Positions 42,750-50,308 of a DNA stretch of 64,000 bases are shown piece after piece; positions within the stretch are counted from its first letter, which is position 1, and the number at the start of each line of letters is the position of its first letter. The notes under the pieces were generated by a model. The model made no database searches. It saw only the letters and a program-made list of their open reading frames with translations, and was not told where the DNA came from. The stretch covers positions 16,217 through 80,216 of the forward strand of contig CAYMFF010000002.1 in assembly GCA_964389575.1 (NCBI GenBank). The letters run 5' to 3'. Position numbers and translations under genes: made by a program. This DNA comes from JAGNRR01 sp964389575 (GTDB lineage Bacteria; Bacteroidota; Bacteroidia; Chitinophagales; Chitinophagaceae).

Positions 42750-43739
42750 GTGACTATTCTTGAAATCCTTAGTGCCCTAAAAAATAAAATAAAAAAGAGA
42801 TTGCCAATCTCTTTAATCATTGCATTGATTGTAGCGGTAGTAGTTGGCTTATATATCAGGCAAGAACCAAGAGAGTATATTGCAACGGCAAAAATATTTC
42901 CGTTATCAGCAAATTCCGCTATGGGTTCCTCAAGTCCATTGAGTCAATTAAAAAGTCAATTTGGTATCAAAGCTGATGCTGGCGGTGAGATTTATGACAT
43001 TAAAGAGCTTATAAACAGTAAAAGACTTTCGTTTAAAGTCTCATCGAGTAAACCTTTGAATAAAAAATATAACAAGTTCTATGAATGGCTAATCGCCGAC
43101 CATAATAGTGAGCTAGGTTGGCGTGAAAAAGAGATTACAATCTCGGATAAAAGAAAAGATTCTCTCAGCAATATTATAAAAGGAAGAAGTATTATGTTGG
43201 GTCGCGTTGAAGTGGATAAAAGTGAAAACGGATACACCTCATTGAGAGTAAAAGCTTACGAAAAAGAATTAGCTAAAGAAATTAATGAAACCATCTTAAT
43301 TGCTCTTTCAGAGTTTTACATAGAATTTGTAACTCAAAAACCAAGAAGCGACCTAAGAACAATACAAGCCATGCGGGATTCACTATCAACGGAACTGAGT
43401 GCTGTAACTAAAGCAATTGCTGGACGTCAAGACAAAAGTGCCTATGCGGTTAAAGCCTATGTTGGCCTACCACAAATAAAGCTAAAACGTAAGCAGGCAG
43501 AAATCCAATCTGTTTATAGCACTACCGTGAATGCATTACAAAATGCTCGTTTTAAATTACTTTCGGAAAGTCCAATATTCCAAGTTTTGGACTATCCTGG
43601 AGAGCCTTATAATTCTGAAAAGCCGGATTGGAAACTACCAGCAATAGCAGCTTTTATTCTTACTTTTATTCTTCTCTCTCTTTGGTTCTGCCGAAAAATA
43701 TTTGGAAAAGTAATTATAGAAGAACTTAAAAAAGCCTAA
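42750..43739 (+). CDS. Wzz/chain-length-determinant-like protein
   Basis: A 329-residue inner-membrane polysaccharide co-polymerase. Two membrane helices (about 20-38 and 300-320) flank a large periplasmic coiled-coil region. The second helix is preceded by a Pro-containing Y-P-G-E-P-Y-N-S-E-K-P segment typical of Wzz. There is no cytoplasmic tyrosine-kinase domain, unlike Wzc. The start is GTG at 42750. Its stop overlaps the convergent ABC permease stop by 4 bases. Confidence 0.85.
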   Translation: MTILEILSALKNKIKKRLPISLIIALIVAVVVGLYIRQEPREYIATAKIFPLSANSAMGSSSPLSQLKSQFGIKADAGGEIYDIKELINSKRLSFKVSSSKPLNKKYNKFYEWLIADHNSELGWREKEITISDKRKDSLSNIIKGRSIMLGRVEVDKSENGYTSLRVKAYEKELAKEINETILIALSEFYIEFVTQKPRSDLRTIQAMRDSLSTELSAVTKAIAGRQDKSAYAVKAYVGLPQIKLKRKQAEIQSVYSTTVNALQNARFKLLSESPIFQVLDYPGEPYNSEKPDWKLPAIAAFILTFILLSLWFCRKIFGKVIIEELKKA

Positions 43740-45031
43740 GATTTTCTAAGCCATTTTATTATTTCTTTCCACCCTACTTTCTTTCCATATAATAATATTC
43801 CAGTGCGGTAAATTTTGGCGCTGACCCATGTAATGAACACGAAGGTTGTGAACAAAAGAATCAAAGAAAGACCAACTTGCCACATGGGAGGATCATACGG
43901 AATTCGCCCAAGCATTACAATTGGCGAAGTGAGCGGAAAAATGCTACCAAACACGGCCAGTCCACTATCTGGGTCATCTAAAGAAGTTGCCATGATTACT
44001 AAGGCAAAAATGATTGGTAAACTAATAGGCAGCGTTAACTGTTGCGCGTCTTGCGGATCTTCATTTACTAAACTACCCACTGCCGCAAATAGGGCCGCAT
44101 AGAGAAAATAACCGCCAATAAAGTATAGGACAAATGACGAAATAATTAATCCCCAATTCATTTGTAATACATTTTCAAAAAGTTGAGCTGTTTTCGTAGG
44201 TGTGGCAATTGTTTCTAACATTGCTGGATCAGCCATAGATGAAGCAAGTTGAGCTGATGGTAAAATAAAAGGTCCAGCAATCATTGTAGCCAAGGTCATG
44301 AGGCCCATCCAAATAGCAAACTGAGTCAAACCGACCAAACCAATACCAATAATTTTACCCATCATAAGTTCAAAAGGACTTACCGAACTGATTATCACCT
44401 CGGCGATACGATTCGTTTTTTCTTCCATAACACCGCGCATCACACCCACACCATATATAAAAATGAGCATGTACATTAAAAAGCCCATACCATATCCAAG
44501 TGCAACTGAAATTCCTGTGCTGGTGATTTTATCTTCAAATGAAGTACTAATAAATCGAATCTTAGAACTCGTTATACTATCCAATGCTACTTCATTAATA
44601 CCTTCAGCTTCCAACGCTTTTTTTCTATAAATACGCTGTATCTCATTATCCATAAATTCACTAGCACTTAAACTAATCGAACTTTCGCTCTGTGCCTTTA
44701 CACTATCAACGCTCTTAGAATTTTTTGAATAAATATGAAGAATTATATCATTATCAGTTCGGCTAGCTAACTCACCAGCCGTCTCGTTTGCTTGCAATTT
44801 CACTGCGCTCACTTCGAATGACTTCTTATTTTTTTTAAAAGCTGAAAAATAAACAGATGTCTCATCAACAATCCCAATCTTAGTCGTGCCTTTACTTTTT
44901 ACTGTAAAAAAAGCAATCAAGCCCATAAGTCCAAACAAACCTATTGGTAACAAAATAGTCGTGACTAAGAAACTTTTTTTCTTAACCCTACTTAAGTACT
45001 CTCTTCTTAATATTACCGGTATCTTACTCAT
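43736..45031 (-). CDS. ABC-2 type transporter permease (NatB-like)
   Basis: A 431-residue membrane subunit. The first helix (about 20-42) is followed by a large extracytoplasmic region (about 45-170) and five further helices in the C-terminal half. Motifs include M-R-G-V-M-E-E-K-T-N-R-I-A-E-V-I-I-S-S-V, a hallmark of the ABC2_membrane_3/NatB family. The pair resembles Na+ or drug exporters, but the cargo is unknown. Three bases separate it from the ATPase gene upstream. Confidence 0.9.
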   Translation of the reverse strand: MSKIPVILRREYLSRVKKKSFLVTTILLPIGLFGLMGLIAFFTVKSKGTTKIGIVDETSVYFSAFKKNKKSFEVSAVKLQANETAGELASRTDNDIILHIYSKNSKSVDSVKAQSESSISLSASEFMDNEIQRIYRKKALEAEGINEVALDSITSSKIRFISTSFEDKITSTGISVALGYGMGFLMYMLIFIYGVGVMRGVMEEKTNRIAEVIISSVSPFELMMGKIIGIGLVGLTQFAIWMGLMTLATMIAGPFILPSAQLASSMADPAMLETIATPTKTAQLFENVLQMNWGLIISSFVLYFIGGYFLYAALFAAVGSLVNEDPQDAQQLTLPISLPIIFALVIMATSLDDPDSGLAVFGSIFPLTSPIVMLGRIPYDPPMWQVGLSLILLFTTFVFITWVSAKIYRTGILLYGKKVGWKEIIKWLRKS

Positions 45032-45034
45032 AAC

Positions 45035-45961
45035 TTAGGCTGTTTCAAATTTTCTAACGGCTGTATTTTCAACCAATGAAATAAAAATGTCATTAAGACT
45101 TGGTAGAATTTCTTCAAAATGTAAAACGCGTCGATTTGCATTGAGAATTTCATTCAGCAATTGCTGGCTTTCATCCTCATGATTGAGCGCTACAATACAT
45201 TCATTCCCCTGTTGAGAAACAAAATTTAATTTTAAATCTTTGATAGAAGCATCGGTACGAACCAAGAAATGATTTTTTTTATGTTTTTGTTTAATATCTT
45301 CTACCTCTCCTTCTAAAATAATTTTTCCATTATGCATTAATACAATATCCTCACAAACTTCCTCTACCTGTTCCATTCTATGCGTAGAAAAAATAATTGT
45401 AATCCCCTGTTGCGCCAGTTCAAATATTTCATCTTTAATCACTTTAGTATTCACAGGATCTAGACCACTAAAAGGCTCATCTAATATTAAAATTTTTGGA
45501 TTGTGTAACACTGTTGCTACAAACTGCAGTTTTTGAGACATCCCCTTGCTCAAATCTTCTACTTTTTTAGTCGTCCAAGATTCCATACCCAATCGATCAA
45601 ACCAATACGCAATTCGTTCATTGACATCGTGCATGGGTAAACCTTTTAGCTGCGCTAAATAAACTAAATGCTCCCGAACTTTCATCTTCTTATATAAGCC
45701 ACGTTCTTCTGGCATATAGCCTATTTGACTCATATGTACTTTAGAATTGAAAGCTTCTCCACCAATAAAAACAGACCCTTCATCAGGCAATGTAATTCCC
45801 GTTATCATTCTGAGCAGGCTAGATTTCCCAGCCCCATTCGGTCCAAGTAATCCAAAAATTCTTCCTGGTTTTACTTCAAAACTTACTTCATCTACGGCAA
45901 GTTGTTGATGATATTTTTTTACGAGATCTTCTATTTTAAGCATAAACTCTTGTTTTGACAT
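45035..45961 (-). CDS. ABC transporter ATP-binding protein (NatA-like)
   Basis: A 308-residue ATPase partner of the permease. The Walker A motif G-P-N-G-A-G-K-S-S is at 40-48, the signature L-S-K-G-M-S-Q at 137-143, and Walker B with its catalytic Glu, I-L-I-L-D-E-P, at 157-163. The switch His is in F-S-T-H-R. The C-terminal 85 residues look like the DUF4162 extension of this subfamily. A TATATTTG box ends two bases before the ATG. Confidence 0.95.
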   Translation of the reverse strand: MSKQEFMLKIEDLVKKYHQQLAVDEVSFEVKPGRIFGLLGPNGAGKSSLLRMITGITLPDEGSVFIGGEAFNSKVHMSQIGYMPEERGLYKKMKVREHLVYLAQLKGLPMHDVNERIAYWFDRLGMESWTTKKVEDLSKGMSQKLQFVATVLHNPKILILDEPFSGLDPVNTKVIKDEIFELAQQGITIIFSTHRMEQVEEVCEDIVLMHNGKIILEGEVEDIKQKHKKNHFLVRTDASIKDLKLNFVSQQGNECIVALNHEDESQQLLNEILNANRRVLHFEEILPSLNDIFISLVENTAVRKFETA

Positions 45962-45963
45962 AC

Positions 45964-45971
45964 CAAATATA
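45964..45971 (-). promoter_or_regulatory. Bacteroidota -7 box (TATATTTG) of the ABC exporter
   Basis: The minus strand reads TATATTTG with only two bases between the box and the ATG at 45961. The transcript would start at or just inside the start codon, so it is probably leaderless, unless the true start is further downstream. Confidence 0.5.
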
Positions 45972-46093
45972 ATGGCTATAGCTTCTGATTAAAAAAGAAG
46001 AATTACCAATGGCAAAAACAAGTGATAAATGGATGAAGCACAATGCTCTGCAAATGGCCAAAAATGCTTATTTTAAATTTTTATTATCCTATT

Positions 46094-47770
46094 ATGACAA
46101 CATCAGCACCGGTATCGAATAATGATACCGAAAAAAACGGCTCACTTATTCCAACAAATTATCCCGCATTGGCCACGCTTGTAGTGGTATTTTTCTTTTG
46201 GGGATTTATAGCGGCAGGTAATTCTGTGTTTATCCCATTCTGTAAAAACTATTTTGGCTTAGATCAGTTTCAATCGCAACTAATAGACTTTGCCTTTTAT
46301 TTTGCCTATTTCGTAGGTGCCCTTTTACTTTTTATTTATGCTAATGTGAAACAAAAAGACTTGGTTGCTTTTTGGGGATACAAAAAGAGTATTGTGTATG
46401 GGTTATTACTTTCTGCCATCGGTGCGGTGGTAATGATTGTGGCAGTATTAGCCAACACATATCCTGGAATGCTGGTTGGTTTCTTTATGGTGGCCTTTGG
46501 ATTTTCGTTACAACAAACTGCAGCAAATCCTTTTGCCATGTTGTTGGGCGACCCTGCAACGGGAGCGAATAGAATTAACCTGGGTGGTAGCGTAAATTCT
46601 TTTGGAACATTTGCAGGTCCAATAATTGTTGCTTTGGCCCTATTTGGTGTAACAAAAGCGAATGATGATCAAATAGCAAACCTAAGTTTAGATAAAGTCA
46701 GTTTATTATACGGCTTGGTTTGTGCTCTTTTTGTTGGTGCCGCTGCGCTGTTTTATTTTTCAAAGAAAGTTCCGAGTGGAACTGAAACATCTAGTGTGGA
46801 GAAAGCTGGCAAAGCTCAAACCGCATTGTTAATAATGACCGCCTTATTGGCAGTTGCCTTTTCCATCGTTTTTTATACATACACGCAAGATCCAGTAGAC
46901 GAAGCTTTAAAAGCAGCATTGGAAAATAAAAGATTTATCTGGTTAATAGTAGCCTTATTGGTTATAGTTGGAACATTAATCTTCTCTTATTCCTCAGCAA
47001 ATAAAGATCAAAAAGGTTGGGGTGCTATGAAATATCCTCAGTTGATCCTCGGGATGCTAGCAATATTCATCTACGTTGGAGTTGAAGTAGCTATTGGAAG
47101 TAATTTAGGCGACCTCCTTGGTGAAAACGATTTTGGTAATATCCCAACATCCAAAGCAGCCGCATATATATCGATGTATTGGGGTAGTTTAATGATTGGT
47201 CGTTGGGCAGGCGCTATCAATGTTTTTAAACCCAAAAAGAATTTAAAAAACTTATTACTATTAATTGTACCGTTGGCCGCATTTGGTGTTTTAATATTAA
47301 TTAATACCATTGCCTTGAATGATATGAAACCACTTTATTGGTATGTATTATGTGTATTAGTTCTAGTGGCTGCATTTTATGTAACACAGGATAAACCTGC
47401 CAAAACATTACTTGTCTTTAGCATTTGCGGTATTGCTGCCATGCTTATTGGTTTGTTTACAACTGGCACTGTTGCTACTTACGCGTTTTTAAGTGGTGGT
47501 TTATTTTGCTCCATCATGTGGCCTTGTATTTTTACACTTTCCTTAGCGGGTCTTGGAAAATTTACAACTCAAGGATCGGCTTTTTTGGTGATGATGATTT
47601 TAGGTGGTGCCATTATTCCTCCGATACAGGGCAAACTTTCTGATATTATTGGGATTCATCAGTCTTATTGGATTCCGGTAATTTGCTTTGCCTATTTAGC
47701 ACTTTTTGGATTTCTTGTAAAAGGAATCCTTCAAAAACAAGGGATTGACTACGATAACAAAGTAAGCTAA
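46094..47770 (+). CDS. Sugar MFS transporter (FucP/GluP-like), with extra central helices
   Basis: A major-facilitator sugar/H+ symporter. The ATG at 46094 (M-T-T-S-A-P-V-S) gives 558 residues; the longer open frame from 46043 adds an unlikely N-terminus. The family motif F-F-F-W-G-F-I-A-A-G-N-S is at about residue 32, and Q-Q-T-A-A-N-P-F-A near 150 is characteristic of FucP/GluP. The protein is about 120 residues longer than E. coli FucP because of a central insert (about 235-335) with two further hydrophobic segments. Its stop TAA overlaps the next start by one base (TAATGA), and it forms a unit with the ROK kinase. Confidence 0.9.
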   Translation: MTTSAPVSNNDTEKNGSLIPTNYPALATLVVVFFFWGFIAAGNSVFIPFCKNYFGLDQFQSQLIDFAFYFAYFVGALLLFIYANVKQKDLVAFWGYKKSIVYGLLLSAIGAVVMIVAVLANTYPGMLVGFFMVAFGFSLQQTAANPFAMLLGDPATGANRINLGGSVNSFGTFAGPIIVALALFGVTKANDDQIANLSLDKVSLLYGLVCALFVGAAALFYFSKKVPSGTETSSVEKAGKAQTALLIMTALLAVAFSIVFYTYTQDPVDEALKAALENKRFIWLIVALLVIVGTLIFSYSSANKDQKGWGAMKYPQLILGMLAIFIYVGVEVAIGSNLGDLLGENDFGNIPTSKAAAYISMYWGSLMIGRWAGAINVFKPKKNLKNLLLLIVPLAAFGVLILINTIALNDMKPLYWYVLCVLVLVAAFYVTQDKPAKTLLVFSICGIAAMLIGLFTTGTVATYAFLSGGLFCSIMWPCIFTLSLAGLGKFTTQGSAFLVMMILGGAIIPPIQGKLSDIIGIHQSYWIPVICFAYLALFGFLVKGILQKQGIDYDNKVS

Positions 47771-48195
47771 TGAAGGATGTAGTTCTGCTTACTGCTTTAT
47801 TTTTTCTGCATTCTAGTTGCGCCCAGCCTATTCAACATTTTGATATCTTACAACCCACGATTCTAAATTATAAGTCAGATAGTTGTGAACTGGAAAAGAA
47901 TGAATTTTTAAATATTTATTTCTTAGTAGACGCAAAACGCAAAATTGAAATTAAATTTGATGACACAAGTAAAGGATATGTAAACTACTTAAACGAAATT
48001 GGCGAAGAAAAGCATGCCGCAATGGAGTATAATTTAAAAGCGAAGCCAGACTCAATTCAAATTTTGAATCATAGCAAGAAAGAAAAAATGACTATCCCGT
48101 ATAACGTAAATTATGATTGCATAGCGATTGACTGGAGAACGAATAATAAACCGATTCATTATTACAAAAGTTGTAATGAATTCTTTTTGTATTAA
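47770..48195 (+). CDS. Small lipoprotein of unknown function
   Basis: A 141-residue protein with a lipoprotein-type signal (M-K-D-V-V-L-L-T-A-L-F-F-L-H-S-S-C, lipobox Cys at 17). The mature part is beta-rich with two further cysteines (S-C-E-L and Y-D-C-I) and a terminal C-N-E-F. No family recognised. It sits between a sugar transporter and a sugar kinase, overlapping the former by one base and ending three bases before the latter, so a sugar-related role is possible. Confidence 0.65.
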   Translation: MKDVVLLTALFFLHSSCAQPIQHFDILQPTILNYKSDSCELEKNEFLNIYFLVDAKRKIEIKFDDTSKGYVNYLNEIGEEKHAAMEYNLKAKPDSIQILNHSKKEKMTIPYNVNYDCIAIDWRTNNKPIHYYKSCNEFFLY

Positions 48196-48198
48196 TAG

Positions 48199-49128
48199 AT
48201 GAAAATAGGAATAGACATAGGAGGTACAAATAGTAGCTGGGGCTTAGTAAACGATAAGGCTGAAATTATTACGCAAGGAAAGGTTTCCACTAAAGGTGAA
48301 CAGCATTTTGAGAATTATATACTTTCTTTATCAAATAGCATCAGAAAAAAAGTAAGTAAGGAACAGTTATCACAATTAAAAGGCATTGGCATAGGAGCTC
48401 CTAATGGAAATGTACATACGGGACAAATAGAATTTGCACCGAATCTACCATGGAAAGGCGTACTGCCGTTGGCTACCAAAATGAAACAACAGTTTGATAC
48501 CAATGTATTAATTACCAATGATGCCAATGCAGCCGCAATGGGTGAAAAAGAATATGGCGCGGCAAAAGGCGTAGATAACTTTATCATGGTAACACTCGGA
48601 ACGGGTGTTGGCAGTGGATTTGTGAGCAACGGAGAATTAATTTATGGTCATGATGGTTTAGCGGGCGAACTAGGTCATGTAATAGCCGTTAGAGATGGCA
48701 GAAATTGTGGCTGTGGCAGAAAAGGCTGTCTCGAAACTTATACTTCGGCCACTGGTATCGTGCGCACGGCGGAAGAATTTCTGATTAAGAAAAAAACAGA
48801 TTCGCCATTGGCTAATGAAATAAACCTAAACAGTCACAAAATTTTTCTGGCCGCGCAACAAGGAGACCCAACTGCGCTAGCAATTTTTGATTTTACGGGA
48901 AAAATTCTAGGACAATCATTAGCAGACGCTGTAGCCATCACTTCTCCAAAAATGATCATACTATTTGGCGGATTAGCGCTTTCTGGAAACTACATCCTAA
49001 CACCTACTCGCAAGTATTTTGAAGAGAATCTACTCAAAATTTATCAAAACAAAGTAAGCATAGAGCAGTCCAAGCTTCCGAACAATACAGCCGCCATTTT
49101 AGGTGCTTCTGCCTTGATAACAAACTAA
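48199..49128 (+). CDS. ROK family sugar kinase (glucokinase-like)
   Basis: A 309-residue ROK-family kinase that phosphorylates glucose or a related hexose. The N-terminal phosphate loop is G-I-D-I-G-G-T-N at 4-11. The catalytic Asp is D108 in N-D-A-N. The ROK zinc site is complete: H160 and C170/C172/C177 in C-G-C-G-R-K-G-C. The G-E-L-G-H segment is typical of glucokinases. Downstream of a sugar symporter, it likely traps the imported sugar. Sugar specificity cannot be read from sequence. Confidence 0.92.
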   Translation: MKIGIDIGGTNSSWGLVNDKAEIITQGKVSTKGEQHFENYILSLSNSIRKKVSKEQLSQLKGIGIGAPNGNVHTGQIEFAPNLPWKGVLPLATKMKQQFDTNVLITNDANAAAMGEKEYGAAKGVDNFIMVTLGTGVGSGFVSNGELIYGHDGLAGELGHVIAVRDGRNCGCGRKGCLETYTSATGIVRTAEEFLIKKKTDSPLANEINLNSHKIFLAAQQGDPTALAIFDFTGKILGQSLADAVAITSPKMIILFGGLALSGNYILTPTRKYFEENLLKIYQNKVSIEQSKLPNNTAAILGASALITN

Positions 49129-49162
49129 TTACCTTACTCTTTCCGATTCCTTTTTTCAGTAT

Positions 49163-49170
49163 TACCTTTG
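49163..49170 (+). promoter_or_regulatory. Bacteroidota -7 box (TACCTTTG)
   Basis: TACCTTTG matches TAnnTTTG and ends 9 bases before the chosen desaturase ATG at 49180. It overlaps the TTG at 49168-49170, which argues against that upstream start. Confidence 0.5.
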
Positions 49171-49179
49171 CTTTGTTTT

Positions 49180-50250
49180 ATGCACAACGTCAAGTTTAAT
49201 AATAAGGTAAAACCGTTTAAGAATTTGCTGGACCAACGCGTTAAAGCGTTTTTTAAAGAGGAAAACATAAGCGAACGAGGCAATTGGAAATTGTACTCTA
49301 AAACTATTATTCTATTTACCGTTTTATTCGGATCATTAGCAACAGTTCTTTTTTTAATGCCTAATTCCTGGTGGGCAGTACCTGTTTTTATGCTCATGGG
49401 ATTGACAATGGCTTCCATTGGTTTTAATGTTATGCACGATGCTGCTCATGGCAGTTATAGCAAAAACATCAAATTGAATAATTTTATCGCTTTCATGGGT
49501 GGCGATGCAATGGGCGGTGGCACATTTTTCTGGAAAATAAAACACAACATTATCCATCATACCTACACCAATATTGAAGGCATTGATGACGACATTGCAA
49601 AATATCCCATGTATCGTTTTAGTCCGCACCAAAAGCGATTGTGGTTTCATAAATTCCAGCATATTTATGGCATACCGGCTTATATGCTCATTTCATTAAA
49701 TTGGTTATTGACCGATGATTTTATTACCCTTTTCAAGAAAAAAATTAATACTACCCCAATACGAAATATAGCGCGTAAAGAAATATTCTTGATGTGCCTC
49801 GGCAAAGTAGTTAATGTGCTACTCTTCGTAGTATTACCATTTATTTTTATGCCTTGGCAGATTGCCTTAGTAGGTTTTTTAAGCTTACACGCTTGCATGG
49901 GCTTATCGCTTGCTGTTGTTTTTCAGTTGGCTCATGTGGTGGAGTCTACCGAATTTCCGTTGGCTGATACACAAACAGATCTTATTGAAAATGAGTGGGC
50001 TAAACACCAAGTAGAAACCACTGCAAATTTTGCAATGCGTAATAAGCTAATCTCTTGGTATGTGGGTGGTTTAAATTTTCAAGTCGAGCATCACCTTTTT
50101 CCGCGAGTTTCGCATATTCATTATCCTAAGATTAGCAAAATCGTAAAAGATACCTGCGATGAAATGGGCATTCGCTACAATGCCTTTCCGACTATGATTC
50201 AAGCATTTGGCAGTCATGTAAGATTGCTTAAACAGCTGGGCACGGCTTAA
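49180..50250 (+). CDS. Fatty acid desaturase (membrane, three-His-box)
   Basis: A 356-residue di-iron acyl desaturase, starting at the ATG at 49180; the promoter box overlaps the alternative TTG start. All three histidine boxes are intact: H-D-A-A-H at 86-90, H-N-I-I-H-H at 122-127 and Q-V-E-H-H at 301-305. There are four to six hydrophobic helices. The Q-x-x-H-H box resembles front-end/linoleoyl-CoA-type desaturases, but no cytochrome b5 domain is fused. It would insert a double bond in membrane lipid acyl chains; position unknown. Confidence 0.92.
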   Translation: MHNVKFNNKVKPFKNLLDQRVKAFFKEENISERGNWKLYSKTIILFTVLFGSLATVLFLMPNSWWAVPVFMLMGLTMASIGFNVMHDAAHGSYSKNIKLNNFIAFMGGDAMGGGTFFWKIKHNIIHHTYTNIEGIDDDIAKYPMYRFSPHQKRLWFHKFQHIYGIPAYMLISLNWLLTDDFITLFKKKINTTPIRNIARKEIFLMCLGKVVNVLLFVVLPFIFMPWQIALVGFLSLHACMGLSLAVVFQLAHVVESTEFPLADTQTDLIENEWAKHQVETTANFAMRNKLISWYVGGLNFQVEHHLFPRVSHIHYPKISKIVKDTCDEMGIRYNAFPTMIQAFGSHVRLLKQLGTA

Positions 50251-50296
50251 TATTTTCACTAACACTTTTTTAAAGTCTATTCGCTTTCATTTAGCG

Positions 50297-50304
50297 TATT
50301 TTTG
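50297..50304 (+). promoter_or_regulatory. Bacteroidota -7 box (TATTTTTG)
   Basis: TATTTTTG matches TAnnTTTG and ends four bases before the ATG at 50309, again giving an almost leaderless transcript. Confidence 0.5.
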
Positions 50305-50308
50305 TTAC

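Noticed and set aside
46043..46093. Longer N-terminus for the sugar transporter
   Set aside because: The additional 17 residues are unlike transporter N-termini, and an ATG at 46094 directly precedes the usual polar leader and first helix.
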